Positions 51,501 to 58,987 are shown, counted from the stretch's first letter. The stretch: 64,000 nucleotides of DNA from Methanomassiliicoccales archaeon LGM-DZ1 (GCA_030168595.1 CP115556.1:1612001-1676000); one strand, 5' to 3'. Notes: generated from the sequence alone by a model not told the origin. A program made the numbers and translations.

Positions 51501-53079
51501 CAGCAGCGGCAACGTGACCATTGTCGGTGTCGGTTCCGCCAGGATAACCATCAACCTGAAATCAGATAATGTGACAGCAGACCCCGCCAACGTCAGCATC
51601 ACCGTCAACCCGAAGGAGCTCACCGTCACCTACGATGAAAGCTACAGCAGCGGCATCTCCAAGGTTTACGACGGCAGCACTGCGGTGACCCAGGCCCTCG
51701 AGTTCGCGCTCAGCGGCATCGTGAGCGGCGATGAAGGCAATGTGTCCCTCACGGCCTCCTACGCATACACGTCCGCGAACGCGTCCGCTTCGGTGCCTGT
51801 GCGCGTGGCGCTGTCACTGACCGGCGACCGTGCAGGCAATTACACCGTCAGCGACATAACCCTCCCGGGATCGATCTCCGCGAAGACCGTCACGCTGACC
51901 TCGTCCTCCGCCAGCAAGGTGTTCGACAACACCGCCCTGACCGACAGCACCGTCACCGTCTCGCCCTCGGCGGACAGCAGCCTGTTCAGCAGCCTCAGGG
52001 CCACCGGCTCGATCACCAATGCGGGCACGGCGTCCAACACGATCGCCTACACGCTCGCTTCGGGCGTCACCGCGTCCAACTACAGCATCGTGTCCGTGCC
52101 GGGGACCCTGACGGTCACCGTCAGGTACATCGACGTCCCCGCCGCCAGCGCGGTCGAGTACACCGGGAACGCCATCTCCGCTTCCAACGCGTTCGCCGTG
52201 AGCCCGTACTACCGCGTCAGCGGCACAGGCACCGCTGTCGGGGAATACGATGCGACCCTCTCCCTGACATATGCCGGCAACACCCTCTGGAACACCGATC
52301 CGGCGACCGGGGACAACCAGACTGTGAAGTGGACCATCGCCCAGGGTACCATCAAGGCATCCGATTTCACTGTGAACACCGATGCCGAGACATACAGCGG
52401 AGCGGACATCACCAAGGAGATCTCCAGCAGCCTTACCCTCGGGACCGATTACCGTGTGGCCTACAGCGACAACCGCAATGCCGGAAGGGCCACCATCACC
52501 ATCACCGGGATCGGAGGCTATGCGGGGACCGTAACCTTCAACTTCACCATCCAGCCCAAGGAGCTGACGATCGTCCTGCAGGATACGGAAGTGCCGTACG
52601 ACGGGCAGGCCCATAGCATCAGCTACGAGATGGCCGGGCTTGCCGACGGCGATACGGAAGACGGGGCCGGCATGATCTTCGAGAACAACGGCCAGACGCA
52701 GCCTGGGACATACACAGTCACCCTGACAGGGCTCAGCAACACGAACTACAAGATCAGCGATAACAGCCTGAGGTCCGCGACCCTCACCATCGAGAAGTAC
52801 CGCCTTATCGTGATCGCCGCCAGCGCTTTCACCAGCGTGAACGTGACCGACACGCTGAGCACCGATGCTTACACTGTGATAGGGTACAGGGGAAGCAGCC
52901 TTGCCGAAGACTTCAAGATCACCGTGAGCGGGACCCAGAGCGGATGCGGGATCTCCGAGAACACGGTGACGGTGGAGGCGCTGACCGACAGCGCGGGGCT
53001 CTACGAGATAGAAACGCACAACGGGATCCTGGCGATCTTCAAGACCGGGTACAGCTCGGTCCATATCGTCACAGCATGA
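42592..53079 (+). CDS. Giant adhesin-like secreted protein with InlB-type and MBG/YDG-type repeats
   Basis: 3495 residues in one frame. A basic N-terminus and hydrophobic segment (about 22-42) form the signal. An InlB-like repeat (FCGWTSDGSDLIYPGD, ending LYAKW) lies near residue 215. Residues about 640-970 are a beta-helix-like array of GG-x-I-GGSVYGGG units. About 1520-2760 hold many InlB_B (Listeria-Bacteroides) repeats such as REGYTFSGWYTEKD. About 2763-3400 hold MBG/YDG-type Ig-like domains (VYDGSTAVT, GNYTVSD). There is no C-terminal membrane helix or sorting motif. Likely an attachment protein facing host mucosa or gut partners. ATG 42601 is an alternative start. The following gene encodes an anchored protein with the same repeat type. 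Confidence 0.88.
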   Translation: MFIMSNYSRKATGVGRIDRKKTLFALFAVIIMLLSSAAILGGSSASDESSGSSSSVHSITYYEDEASLNSNTNGVTVEYDGIASTEYNPAYSDVFKNSGWSKLKLSETTSVGSITSKTVSSYKINVTVPLSEGITLDLSDWKISGTITAAKAELYSRYPGYCTSSPTVSSDNVITYSPATYYDGSKYSGNATATATITISRLTTPSSISVPYVFCGWTSDGSDLIYPGDVVDKSISKLYAKWATPDVFLYSSLTPASGSTLSGKPASPTYATYMLPINSNGGYTSYSSIQYSDGRTEPTMFTTIYEINGAFPTNLSTGTYRSNDPDATVNWNKTVYCDGDVIIDSVHLNCSASGDHGDPHYRSYPLFANGHRLILGTGLDATSGYRMQVFGGLSSGTLDSAIETGKSIVSYDDGPNGLNGKIFDIGTFLIVHSGTYYSIGAVGWCNLGTSGSPLSSYMVLKGGTITDTVVGGSSRTIWGAVNRSISDSNKDQLLGGTFTYVTGAKMTGDTWEESKLGYASVGDNRTESSILEGGPGGSGGKGAVYGAAHTFITDKAKLWDAQAGGRRGDSTTQFAYMEISGSAVISHIACGTITDGNSSSGNRDSVGNVKIATYDNCKVGMLFGAGYDTWAYPNYTSMLSGTIDVEINGGTIGYVYGGGYRGSVGTSSSNVAIKVAVNGGTVLKDVYGGGRGGVDKILHNASTGAREGSSSYWNSMGKSYVYGTVSVLIAGGTVGGNVYGGGESLPRLSGYNAEGGINVASVIGSTSVTVTGGEIKGSVYGAGKGVTIDSFSAQSNSGTVTYSGTVPGTTDGGNYSQSYVVNSSGNYIWLDWFSGFTPTYDTSIIERYLEFAKVEGSSSVNVSGGTIGGSVYGGGAYGRITGDARVAISGGSIGGSVYGGAIGHSGITAVEGDRYIDVSGTATITDNIYGGTAYGNDGVSEKFDESDATICIQSGSIGGSLFGGGFQGTTYGDVKIYIGYRVSDHFRLESTDDRTTITIGGSVYIGGDVGEIGENDTPYTQYLVMGGGNLSIFGAYSDISISGSLMGSGNACLTKGNTVIYCDRFINLSEMHAIHRATTVTLSGTMITLKGRGTVDANSADSLYSLFMIVTLQLRDSSVITLDSAVDAVTDYYSQNKDGNPTTPSSPSNKIIIGSGNSLTIRGAGSYGSSYGTVSGYTVLSVSSSDGGYGVCVLGSTASSGGFVATRNGTYVQADFMDVSDYCRCWFISGTITSAQSVRLSYTSGTASESVDFSIIKLRSDTVLRYMGGSFVTANTAYSLVETPSETNQFGVSIVSSTSSESESVNVVPHASDSKIGTILPTDSQNPTLSVTVSGIFGDESHHIGYCTIYLQEASAISYVGDDGSESTSYVLTNSIQLTVEIYTEGSGTNLENDSVTIGAVHGSGSGDIMIPSKLNGYTVAVESVSSPDGSGSTLTIAAEMNLDNTSGWSSTSSAFQISPSLEGSTLGELNGGYTARLVFSVTGFDSTESEVYTVVLSLSYEGTVRTVTVTVTVQALADINVTFVDMRQDSEVIYAFPYGTVITEADCPPTLSNFIGWYYESSFESVYSYSTPLTADTTLYARYMLTVTFDSQDGTVAQMYVADSEGGTLITAPSDPSREGYTFSGWYTEKDCINKWDFTLDKVVRSMTLYAGWVGQDITVTFTYNGTQITDSGTAYTATVQYGSVFGVLDEAKSSAEHKDVTILAAAESILRTNYLNNGEMFIRWQAEVSDSVTIPIYDDTTVDVNVIPRVDGAISSTVNLIAVTSDVALQVTMDGNSSDLTTNVSAPVSFLVYPDSDSLLSDSSGSYWEFVFNLNDATRSGWLLAGWSESKDAQPDDDDTYGNGTSVTVKVYVTDASGNAIDSPNYERTYYAVWDHIPYTVTIMESSHGTIDAYYNGVSGSTFTAYYGDRISLRFTPYSGQELARWVISGEGTIPDDQISSSSATLIVTGDCAVYANTVGPQIVQLYVSFNGGEQIDSPPRAMLSTDGVTAADNVQDGFWNTSRNCYQYQIITDTGDYYICLEGKNGTLYSFGQITVGVNGNSQSLDVLTVTDNITDADGGHSSVSEYISPGSDVNLTVLAGYGYSISYAIGSGDAVVLGTGSPASTDTHLSFNVPSDTAAGIVLTGTVKAASYTLNLHLVYDGTFRDSKAYSVPQATYTSFKFGTSFSTVIPADSEITSSSGTTLTDDSYAVVAWYLTRTVSGSTVTYSDPIAATRTFDAALLNSTGVIDLWSRIIDITNEYQVTVEEKVMNVNGVYESVSGSVVAHAVTEDTSGTDYKDKIYSGTYVIGDYSTFSRNISIYAKEADHGDGTPSYTISGNEMTFTLPWGYAILIEYVRPSIAVSFDFGTGTGTSDITEAYYEQGISLPDATPPDNYTFSGWSVTVGSRQFTLSADAGTYTVTSEDVESSSMVFTAVYEPQTAYTLTLVTEIGAFSNGYSRISFTVGVGEDIQGYLSSTPTVESGSPYTFSRWSPATVAVMPDNDLTYTAVWTIRTYTLTFAGVPVDENGTSVDRVSISAAADKDTFVSGNSLPYNTHVTLTIKFDTNYTLGSFSPSASVIGSAPSETGTRTFTWSFFLTQDTDIKITPEWAGLELQFFLVGTDGTVTHDTSLDIAVQRYGDASFSKFTRAGYTDGNGNLEIKWYTDRACTTEANWDEASGKYTVTGVMSSMAFYAKPVPNTYTVKYIDSDGTEYGTQTMTYDVPAQLSGFTYPAKDGYIFIGWEYGSKFYIIYDVKVLNLTDTNGGTAEFVAVWAEIPSVDVKYDGTAHSGSISADHGTVYYGTVNLTASNYGTSGSTTPVGYTQAGTYTTYYFILLTNENSGGVDNLHGSFEVKIEKRDVTFTSGSSEKSWDGEALTDHTVTVSGDGLASGDTVTYDWTGTITDVGTAENTFTVVWSGASQDNYNVTVAYGTLEVLTASGGITVSPTSYTKTYGDASFSLNAKPTQEDSSATLTYASGNESVVTVDSSGNVTIVGVGSARITINLKSDNVTADPANVSITVNPKELTVTYDESYSSGISKVYDGSTAVTQALEFALSGIVSGDEGNVSLTASYAYTSANASASVPVRVALSLTGDRAGNYTVSDITLPGSISAKTVTLTSSSASKVFDNTALTDSTVTVSPSADSSLFSSLRATGSITNAGTASNTIAYTLASGVTASNYSIVSVPGTLTVTVRYIDVPAASAVEYTGNAISASNAFAVSPYYRVSGTGTAVGEYDATLSLTYAGNTLWNTDPATGDNQTVKWTIAQGTIKASDFTVNTDAETYSGADITKEISSSLTLGTDYRVAYSDNRNAGRATITITGIGGYAGTVTFNFTIQPKELTIVLQDTEVPYDGQAHSISYEMAGLADGDTEDGAGMIFENNGQTQPGTYTVTLTGLSNTNYKISDNSLRSATLTIEKYRLIVIAASAFTSVNVTDTLSTDAYTVIGYRGSSLAEDFKITVSGTQSGCGISENTVTVEALTDSAGLYEIETHNGILAIFKTGYSSVHIVTA
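44520..45510 (+). repeat. Tandem GGSVYGGG-type coding repeats
   Basis: Imperfect repeats encoding NGGTIGYVYGGGYRG, AGGTVGGNVYGGGE, SGGTIGGSVYGGGAYG and SGGSIGGSVYGGAIG. GGAGGAAGCGTCTACGGCGG occurs twice exactly, about 78 bp apart (near 45192 and 45270). This is protein-domain repetition, not CRISPR. Confidence 0.65.
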
Positions 53080-53088
53080 GGGCAGAAG

Positions 53089-55227
53089 ATGAGGTATGCG
53101 ATCGCGGCCGTAATTGCATTGGCAGCGCTGGCGGCGGCCTTGGCCGCCCCGGCCGCGGATGCGGATGATGCAACGAGCTGTGACATCGGGGATTTCACCT
53201 ATACCCTCAACACGGACAGCGGCACCGCCGAGATAACCACCTACATAGGGGAAGGCGGCGCCGTCACGTTCCCAGCGACGGCGGAATGCGGCGGGAATAC
53301 CTTCACTGTCAGCTCCATAGCCGAGGGGGTCCTCGGAGAGAAGGCCTCCGCGGTCACGAGCGCGGCCATCGAATCCGAGGTTCAGTACCTCCCGGCCGGG
53401 ATCTTCAGGAACTGCACCGCCCTGGAAACTGTAACCTTCCCGTCGACGGTGGCCCTGGTCCCGATCCAATGCTTCGACGGATGCACCTCCCTCAGGTCCG
53501 TGAGCCTGGGGAACATCACGATCATCAGCGATGCCGCGTTCAGAGGATGCACCGCCCTTGAATTCAGTATCCCAGAGACCGTCACTCAGATCGGCAGCGA
53601 GTCGTTCAGCGGATGCTCGGCGTTGGATGCCCAGCTCCCGTCGGGACTGGAATACCTCGGCCCCGACGCCTTCAGCGGATGCGTTTCCCTGAGCGCTGTG
53701 TTCGTCCCTGGTACAGTGAGAATCGTGGGCGCGGAGGCGTTCTACGGATGCACCGGGATAACGGATCTGACTCTGGGCGGCGGGGTCGCCAATATCCGCG
53801 ACAGAGCGTTCTACGGATGCACGGGCATAGCGTCCGTGACGCTTCCGTCCACCCTTACAGCGCTGGGCAGCCAGGCGTTCGGAGGATGCTCGTCCGTGAC
53901 CGGTTTTGAGTCAGACAGCTCAGCGTTCACTGTCGCGGACGGAGTGCTGTTCGATTCGGACGGAACAACGCTGATCGCCTACCCTGCGGGGAAGGATGCG
54001 GACTCCTATGCCATCCCGTCCGGCGTGGACTCCATCGAGGGGTATGCGTTCAGAATGCCGTCCTCGGCATCGCTGAAGACCATCGATGCAAGCACGCTCG
54101 CCTCCGTTCCGAGCTATTCCTTCGCAGAATGCGCATCCGCTGTCTCGATAATCCTGAACTCCTCTGTCAGCAGCATCGGCAACGGCGCCTTCTCTGGATG
54201 TGCCAGCATGACAGGCATCGACCTGGGGGACTCGCTTGCCAGGATCCCTGTCAGATGCTTCGAGGGATGCACGTCCCTCACCGAAGTGACCGTCCCGGCA
54301 TCGGTCACCGAGATAAGGAGCATAGCTTTCAGCGGCACCTCGGGCCTGCGCCTCGATATCCTCTCCTCCAGGCTGAACGTCTACTCCGACGCGTTCAGCG
54401 GGGCCGAGGGGCTCAGGGTGAACACGGTCCTGGACACCTCCTCATGGGGCTCGGGGATCACCGTGAACCAGGACCTGTTCACGATGACCGTGGTCCTGAC
54501 CGACGATTCCTCGTACGAGGTGCAGTTCCATGCCGGTGACGCGACCGACCTGGAGACCCCTGTCCGTGCCGGGTACGGGTTCGTGGGTTGGATCGGCAAA
54601 CCGGCCGTCATGCCTGCGCAGGACATAAGCGTCTCCGCGGACTGGACTCGGAACATCTACTATCTGGCATTCGATGCCAACGGCGGCACCGGGAGCATGG
54701 AGGCCCAGACCGTCCTCTACGGGATCAACACCCCTCTGAAACCGTGCGCTTTCGACAAAAGCGACGGTGTGTTCGCCGGATGGTCTCTCACCGCCGACGG
54801 TTCAGTCGTGTACACCGACGAGGAAATGGTGACCGATGTCGCTTCCCAGCAGGGCGAGACCGTCATCCTGTACGCGGTATGGGCGGAGCCGGATTACATC
54901 ATCGTCTTCAACGCGAACGGCGGAGAGGGCGAGATGGCCAACCAGAGCTTCGCCGAAGGAGTAGGGCGTATCCTCAGGCCCAACACCTTCCAGCGCGAAG
55001 GATTCACCTTCGAAGGGTGGGCCCTCACCGCCGACGGCTCCGTCGTGTACACCGACGGCCAGTTCGTGACCCCGACCTCCGACATGGTCCTGTACGCCGT
55101 ATGGGGCGGCGGGGAGCCCGCGGACGGGGATTCATCGGAGTCCGCAGCCGCCATCCTCGCCGTCTTCGCCGGGACATTGATATCCGCCGCCGTGGCGGCC
55201 GTTGCATACGTGCGCCCGAGGATGTGA
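53089..55227 (+). CDS. BspA-type leucine-rich repeat and InlB-repeat surface protein with C-terminal anchor
   Basis: 712 residues. Signal peptide about 1-26. Residues about 60-440 are BspA-type (LRR_5) repeats, for example IFRNCTALETVTFPST, CFDGCTSLRSVSLGN, AFYGCTGITDLTLGG. Residues about 465-670 contain three InlB-type repeats (FDANGGTGSMEAQTVLYG; FEGWALTADGSVVYTDG). A membrane helix at about 683-707 followed by RPRM anchors it with the rest outside. It begins 9 bp after the giant adhesin stop with GAGGGCAG upstream, so the two form an operon; the shared InlB repeats suggest this protein could tether the unanchored giant partner, which is inference. Confidence 0.9.
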   Translation: MRYAIAAVIALAALAAALAAPAADADDATSCDIGDFTYTLNTDSGTAEITTYIGEGGAVTFPATAECGGNTFTVSSIAEGVLGEKASAVTSAAIESEVQYLPAGIFRNCTALETVTFPSTVALVPIQCFDGCTSLRSVSLGNITIISDAAFRGCTALEFSIPETVTQIGSESFSGCSALDAQLPSGLEYLGPDAFSGCVSLSAVFVPGTVRIVGAEAFYGCTGITDLTLGGGVANIRDRAFYGCTGIASVTLPSTLTALGSQAFGGCSSVTGFESDSSAFTVADGVLFDSDGTTLIAYPAGKDADSYAIPSGVDSIEGYAFRMPSSASLKTIDASTLASVPSYSFAECASAVSIILNSSVSSIGNGAFSGCASMTGIDLGDSLARIPVRCFEGCTSLTEVTVPASVTEIRSIAFSGTSGLRLDILSSRLNVYSDAFSGAEGLRVNTVLDTSSWGSGITVNQDLFTMTVVLTDDSSYEVQFHAGDATDLETPVRAGYGFVGWIGKPAVMPAQDISVSADWTRNIYYLAFDANGGTGSMEAQTVLYGINTPLKPCAFDKSDGVFAGWSLTADGSVVYTDEEMVTDVASQQGETVILYAVWAEPDYIIVFNANGGEGEMANQSFAEGVGRILRPNTFQREGFTFEGWALTADGSVVYTDGQFVTPTSDMVLYAVWGGGEPADGDSSESAAAILAVFAGTLISAAVAAVAYVRPRM

Positions 55228-55244
55228 CGGTATCCGGGCACCCA

Positions 55245-55269
55245 GGCACGGCCCGGTCCGGACCGTGCC
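55245..55269 (+). terminator. Terminator after the surface-protein operon
   Basis: GGCACGG (55245-55251) and CCGTGCC (55263-55269) form a perfect 7-bp stem, 17 bp past the stop codon. Confidence 0.5.
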
Positions 55270-55297
55270 GGCCTGCATCCGCCGTCCCTTTCTTCCC

Positions 55298-55308
55298 TTT
55301 ATTTATAG
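55298..55308 (+). promoter_or_regulatory. TATA box of dphB
   Basis: TTTATTTATAG, centred about 28 bp before the ATG at 55333; leaderless or nearly so. Confidence 0.55.
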
Positions 55309-55332
55309 ATGTGAAAGTTACATGTCACGATT

Positions 55333-56133
55333 ATGACACCCGAGCTCGATTTCGTAGGTCTCGGCCTGAGCGGCGTGGACGGCATGACCGTGAAGGCGTT
55401 CAACGCTCTGAAGGAATGCGACAGGATATTCGCGGAGTTCTACACCTCCAATCTCATCGGCGCCTCCGCGGAAGATCTCGAGAAGGCCCTGGGGAAGAAG
55501 ATCGAGATCGTCTACCGTTCCGAGGTCGAGGAGGGCCACAGGATCATCGACAGCGCCAAAGAGTGCAGGACCGCCTTCGTGACCGCCGGCGACACGATGC
55601 TCGCGACCACCCACGTGGACCTCATGATCCAGGCGAAGTACGAGAACATCCCCGTGAAGGTGTTCAACGGGGTCTCGATCTTCAGCGCCTGCCCTACATG
55701 CTTCGGCCTCCAGCCCTACAAGTTCGGGAGGGCGGTCACCCTGCCGTTCCTCGAGAAAGGGTGGCAGCCCAAGTCCCCCTACGACCACATCATGGAGAAC
55801 AAGAAGCGCGGTCTCCACACCATGATCCTCCTGGACATCCGCGCCGAGGAGCTGCGCTACATGACCGCCAAGGACGCCATCGAGTGGCTCCTGGCCGGGG
55901 AGGAGAAGTGGGGTGAGGGACTCATAGACGACAAGACCCTCCTCTGCGTGGTCTCCCATGCGGGAGCGCCGGACCAGAAGGTTTCCGCCGGCTACCCGAA
56001 GGACCTCCTGAAGATGGACCTCGGGTCTCCCCTGCAGACCCTCGTCCTGCCGGGCGAGCTCCACTTCATGGAAGCGGAGGCCCTGGTGGACTTCGCCGGA
56101 GCTCCCAAAGAGATCATCAAGGACGATGAATGA
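55333..56133 (+). CDS. dphB: Diphthine synthase
   Basis: 266 residues. DphB uses S-adenosylmethionine to methylate the diphthamide intermediate on elongation factor 2. Motifs of this tetrapyrrole-methylase-like fold: FVGLGLSGVDGMTVKA at the N-terminus, VTAGDTMLATTH and NGVSIFSACPTCFGLQPYKFG in the middle. The length matches archaeal DphB. Its stop overlaps the start of the aTrm5 gene (ATGATG), so two translation-related modification enzymes are co-expressed. Confidence 0.95.
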   Translation: MTPELDFVGLGLSGVDGMTVKAFNALKECDRIFAEFYTSNLIGASAEDLEKALGKKIEIVYRSEVEEGHRIIDSAKECRTAFVTAGDTMLATTHVDLMIQAKYENIPVKVFNGVSIFSACPTCFGLQPYKFGRAVTLPFLEKGWQPKSPYDHIMENKKRGLHTMILLDIRAEELRYMTAKDAIEWLLAGEEKWGEGLIDDKTLLCVVSHAGAPDQKVSAGYPKDLLKMDLGSPLQTLVLPGELHFMEAEALVDFAGAPKEIIKDDE

Positions 56134-57152
56134 TGGCCAGGTGCATTCGTGTCCCGAAGAAGGGCGCCGAGCCTCTGAGGGAGGCCCTTATGGAGCAGGG
56201 CCTCCTGGACCTGGACCACAGGATCCGCCGTGACGGGGACTTCATCCTCATCCCGGTGCTGGCCGATTCCTTCGGCGGCTATGAGGCCGAGGAGGCCGAC
56301 CTCGAGGTCCAGGAGCACGGCGAGACCGATTACCGGAACCTCTCCGGGGTCCCCGAGGGTCTCAGGGATCTCCTGCCGTCCTCGTTCGATGTCGTCGGCG
56401 ACATCGCGATTATGAAGCTTCCCGATGAACTGCTTCCTTACAAGGCGGGCATCGGCGAGGCCTTGCTCAAAACTGAGCATGGGGTCCGGGCGGTGTTCCT
56501 CGACGGGGGTGTCAAGGGCGAGTTCAGGATCCGCGACCTCGAGAAGATCGCCGGCGAAGGCACTTCCGAGACGGTCCACCGCGAGTACGGCACCAGGATG
56601 ATGACCGACCCGTCCAAGGTCTACTTCAACCCCCGCCTGGCCACCGAGAGGGCAAGGGTCGCCTCGCTCGTAAGGGACGGCGAGGTCATCATCGACATGT
56701 TCGCGGGAGTGGCGCCTTTCGGCACCGTGATCGCGCGCCATGCGCATCCCGCGAAGATATATTCCATCGACCTGAACCCAGAATGCGAGAGGTTCATGCG
56801 CGAGAACATCCGCATGAACGGGATAACCTGCATGGAGGCCATCATCGGGGACTCGACGCAGGTCATAAAGGGCCTGCCGAAGGCGGACCGCATAATCATG
56901 AACCTCCCGCAGATGGCCGACCGGTTCCTGGACTCCGCTCTCCGTGCCGCGAAGCCGTCCGGTACGATCCACATGCACCGGGTGATGGAGCGCTCCGCGT
57001 TGGAGGATTTCGAGCGGGACCTCGTATCCCGGATGGCCTCCGAGGGCCTGGGGATGAGGATCGTCCGCGTTCAGGAGCTGAAGACGTACTCGCCAACCAT
57101 GAGCGTGTACGTCTTCGACATCATGCCTGAGGCTGCTGATTCTTCGGAGTGA
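56130..57152 (+). CDS. trm5: tRNA (guanine-37-N1)-methyltransferase, archaeal Trm5
   Basis: 340 residues. The enzyme methylates G37 next to the anticodon to prevent frameshifting. The Rossmann core has FAGVAPFGTVIARHA (SAM site) and IDLNPECERFMRENIRMNG; the catalytic motif NLPQ (MNLPQMADRF) is present. The N-terminal D1 domain is short but present. The 3' end overlaps the convergent dCTP deaminase gene by 32 bp. Confidence 0.94.
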   Translation: MMARCIRVPKKGAEPLREALMEQGLLDLDHRIRRDGDFILIPVLADSFGGYEAEEADLEVQEHGETDYRNLSGVPEGLRDLLPSSFDVVGDIAIMKLPDELLPYKAGIGEALLKTEHGVRAVFLDGGVKGEFRIRDLEKIAGEGTSETVHREYGTRMMTDPSKVYFNPRLATERARVASLVRDGEVIIDMFAGVAPFGTVIARHAHPAKIYSIDLNPECERFMRENIRMNGITCMEAIIGDSTQVIKGLPKADRIIMNLPQMADRFLDSALRAAKPSGTIHMHRVMERSALEDFERDLVSRMASEGLGMRIVRVQELKTYSPTMSVYVFDIMPEAADSSE

Positions 57153-57615
57153 GCGTGACCCCGGTCTGGCCCTGGTAATGCCCCGAGCGCTTCTCGTAGC
57201 TCTTCTCAGAAGGGGAGCTCATCGTCTGGAAGACCAGCTGGCAGTAGCGCTCCCCGATGGGGATCTCGAGCTCGCTGTCCGAGGTGTTGTAGGATCCGAG
57301 GGTCAGGGTGCCTTCGAACCCTGCATCGACCATACCGAAGGCGGCCACCGTGCCCTTCCTGATCCAGGTGGTCCTCAGCCAGAGGTTGCCGCAGATATCG
57401 TCGGCCATCTTAACCCTCTCAACGGTGGATACGAAGAACATGGTCTTCGGGGGGATCCTGACGGTCCCTTCCTTCACGATGCTGCCGTTGACCGAGATCT
57501 CCGCGACGCGGAGGTCGTAGCCGTTGGGGGTCAGGCTCTTCTCGCTGTAATCGGAGATGCCGATGCGGCCGGTCTTCATGCAGTGCAGGATATCTCTGTC
57601 GGAGAGTATCGTCAT
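57121..57615 (-). CDS. dcd: dCTP deaminase
   Basis: 164 residues, trimer-forming dUTPase-like fold. It deaminates dCTP to dUTP; some archaeal members also hydrolyse dUTP. Motifs: MTILSDRDI at the N-terminus, RTTWIRKGTVAAFGMVDAGFEGTLTLGSYN with the catalytic Glu, and the C-terminal GHYQGQTG that closes over the nucleotide. ATG 57615 is preferred to 57633, because a TATA element (CCGATAATAGT, minus, 57637-57647) lies 27 bp before it and the family starts at ILSDRDI. It ends inside the trm5 gene. Confidence 0.92.
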   Translation of the reverse strand: MTILSDRDILHCMKTGRIGISDYSEKSLTPNGYDLRVAEISVNGSIVKEGTVRIPPKTMFFVSTVERVKMADDICGNLWLRTTWIRKGTVAAFGMVDAGFEGTLTLGSYNTSDSELEIPIGERYCQLVFQTMSSPSEKSYEKRSGHYQGQTGVTLTPKNQQPQA

Positions 57616-57871
57616 GCTCAGCACATGCTCCAACGGACTATTATCGGTATCGGAAGGCGGATCCCGGGGCAGCGATGGACGGATTGCGCCTTCCTTTTCA
57701 CTTTATTTAAATATTGTTCTTATGGGATGCTCAATCCAAGCCGTTCTGTCCGACGGATTCCGCATCCTGCGGATGCTGGCACATTTCCATTCCGGCGGAA
57801 ACCGGGCGGGGCCGAATGGATGGGATGTCCGACATATTATTATCGTACCCGCCTATATGCGGGCAGATAAG

Positions 57872-58987
57872 ATGAGGTTCGAGCCGAGGAAGGAGATAGC
57901 GGACCTCCCCGCGACCGTTCACGGGGGCCAGGGATGGCGCTATGCCGGCGTGGAGGACTACAGTCAGAACCTGAACCCGTTCGGTCCTCCCCCGGAACTT
58001 GCTGATGCGATAGTCGGCGCCATGTCCCAGATGGGCCACTATCCCGACGCTTCGAACGCCGAGCCCCGCCGCGCCCTCGCAGAGGCGTACGGCGTCCCTG
58101 CCGAATGCATCTCCATGGGCGCCGGGTCCTCGGAGATCATCAGGGACTTCCCGAACGTCTTCTGCGCGAAAGGCGACAGGGTCCTTCTCATGCATCCGTC
58201 CTTCGCCGAGTACGCCCAGCAGTGCCGCATCGCGGGCGCCGAGGTGTCCTACATGGAGCTGGAGCCGGAGAACGGCTTCAGAATAGATGAGGTGGCCCTC
58301 TCCGCCAGGCTCAGGGAGGAGCCCTATAAGGCGGTCTACATCTGCAACCCCAACAACCCCACCGGGGTCATCGAGGACAGGGCCAAGCTGGAGCGCATCA
58401 TCTCAGAGGCTTCGGACCTGGGCACCCTGGTGTTCCTCGACGAGACCCTGCTCGCCCTCTCGGACCCCGACGGCACGAGGACCATGATCCCGCGCATCGG
58501 CAGGTACGATAACCTCGTCATCGCCGATTCCTATACCAAGAGCTTCGCGGTCCCCGGATTGAGGATCGGGTTCTGCATATCCTCGCCCGAGATCGCGGAG
58601 CAGATGGCCAAGGTCCAGCTCCCGTGGAACCTCGGCGTCGCCGAGCAGGCGGCCGCCGTCTATCTGGCGGGAAGGCTGGATTATGTGAGGTCGGCGGCCT
58701 GCGAGCTCCGCAGGGAGTCCGAGCGCATGGAACGCGAGCTGTCCGGCATAGGCTTCCCGTGCGTGCATACCGACTCGTTCTTCAGGTTCGCGCCTGTCGG
58801 GACCGCCGCCCGCGACGGCCGCGGCCTGCAGGAGAAGATGCTCCGCCATGGGATCATGATCAGGGACTGCGCCTCCTTCGGCGGCAGGTTCGCCGGATAC
58901 GTGAGGTACTGCGCCAAGGACAGCGAGCGCGACGGCCGCTTCATCGAGGCGGCGGAAGCCGTGATGAAGGAAACGGAAGGCCTTTGA
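57872..58987 (+). CDS. cobD: CobD-like threonine-phosphate decarboxylase (PLP enzyme)
   Basis: 371 residues of the histidinol-phosphate aminotransferase/CobD fold. HGGQGWRY and YSQNLNPFGPP mark the N-terminus, CNPNNPTGV and FLDETLLAL the cofactor region, and the PLP lysine is in DSYTKSFAVPGLRIG. CobD makes aminopropanol phosphate, the linker that CbiB attaches to cobyric acid; the next genes are cbiB, cbiZ, cobS and cobY, which decides CobD over HisC. Start ATG 57872 is chosen from the N-terminal match, with a TATA-like TATTATTATCG at 57834-57844 and a very short leader. Upstream in-frame ATGs at 57722 and 57857 are less likely. Confidence 0.9.
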   Translation: MRFEPRKEIADLPATVHGGQGWRYAGVEDYSQNLNPFGPPPELADAIVGAMSQMGHYPDASNAEPRRALAEAYGVPAECISMGAGSSEIIRDFPNVFCAKGDRVLLMHPSFAEYAQQCRIAGAEVSYMELEPENGFRIDEVALSARLREEPYKAVYICNPNNPTGVIEDRAKLERIISEASDLGTLVFLDETLLALSDPDGTRTMIPRIGRYDNLVIADSYTKSFAVPGLRIGFCISSPEIAEQMAKVQLPWNLGVAEQAAAVYLAGRLDYVRSAACELRRESERMERELSGIGFPCVHTDSFFRFAPVGTAARDGRGLQEKMLRHGIMIRDCASFGGRFAGYVRYCAKDSERDGRFIEAAEAVMKETEGL

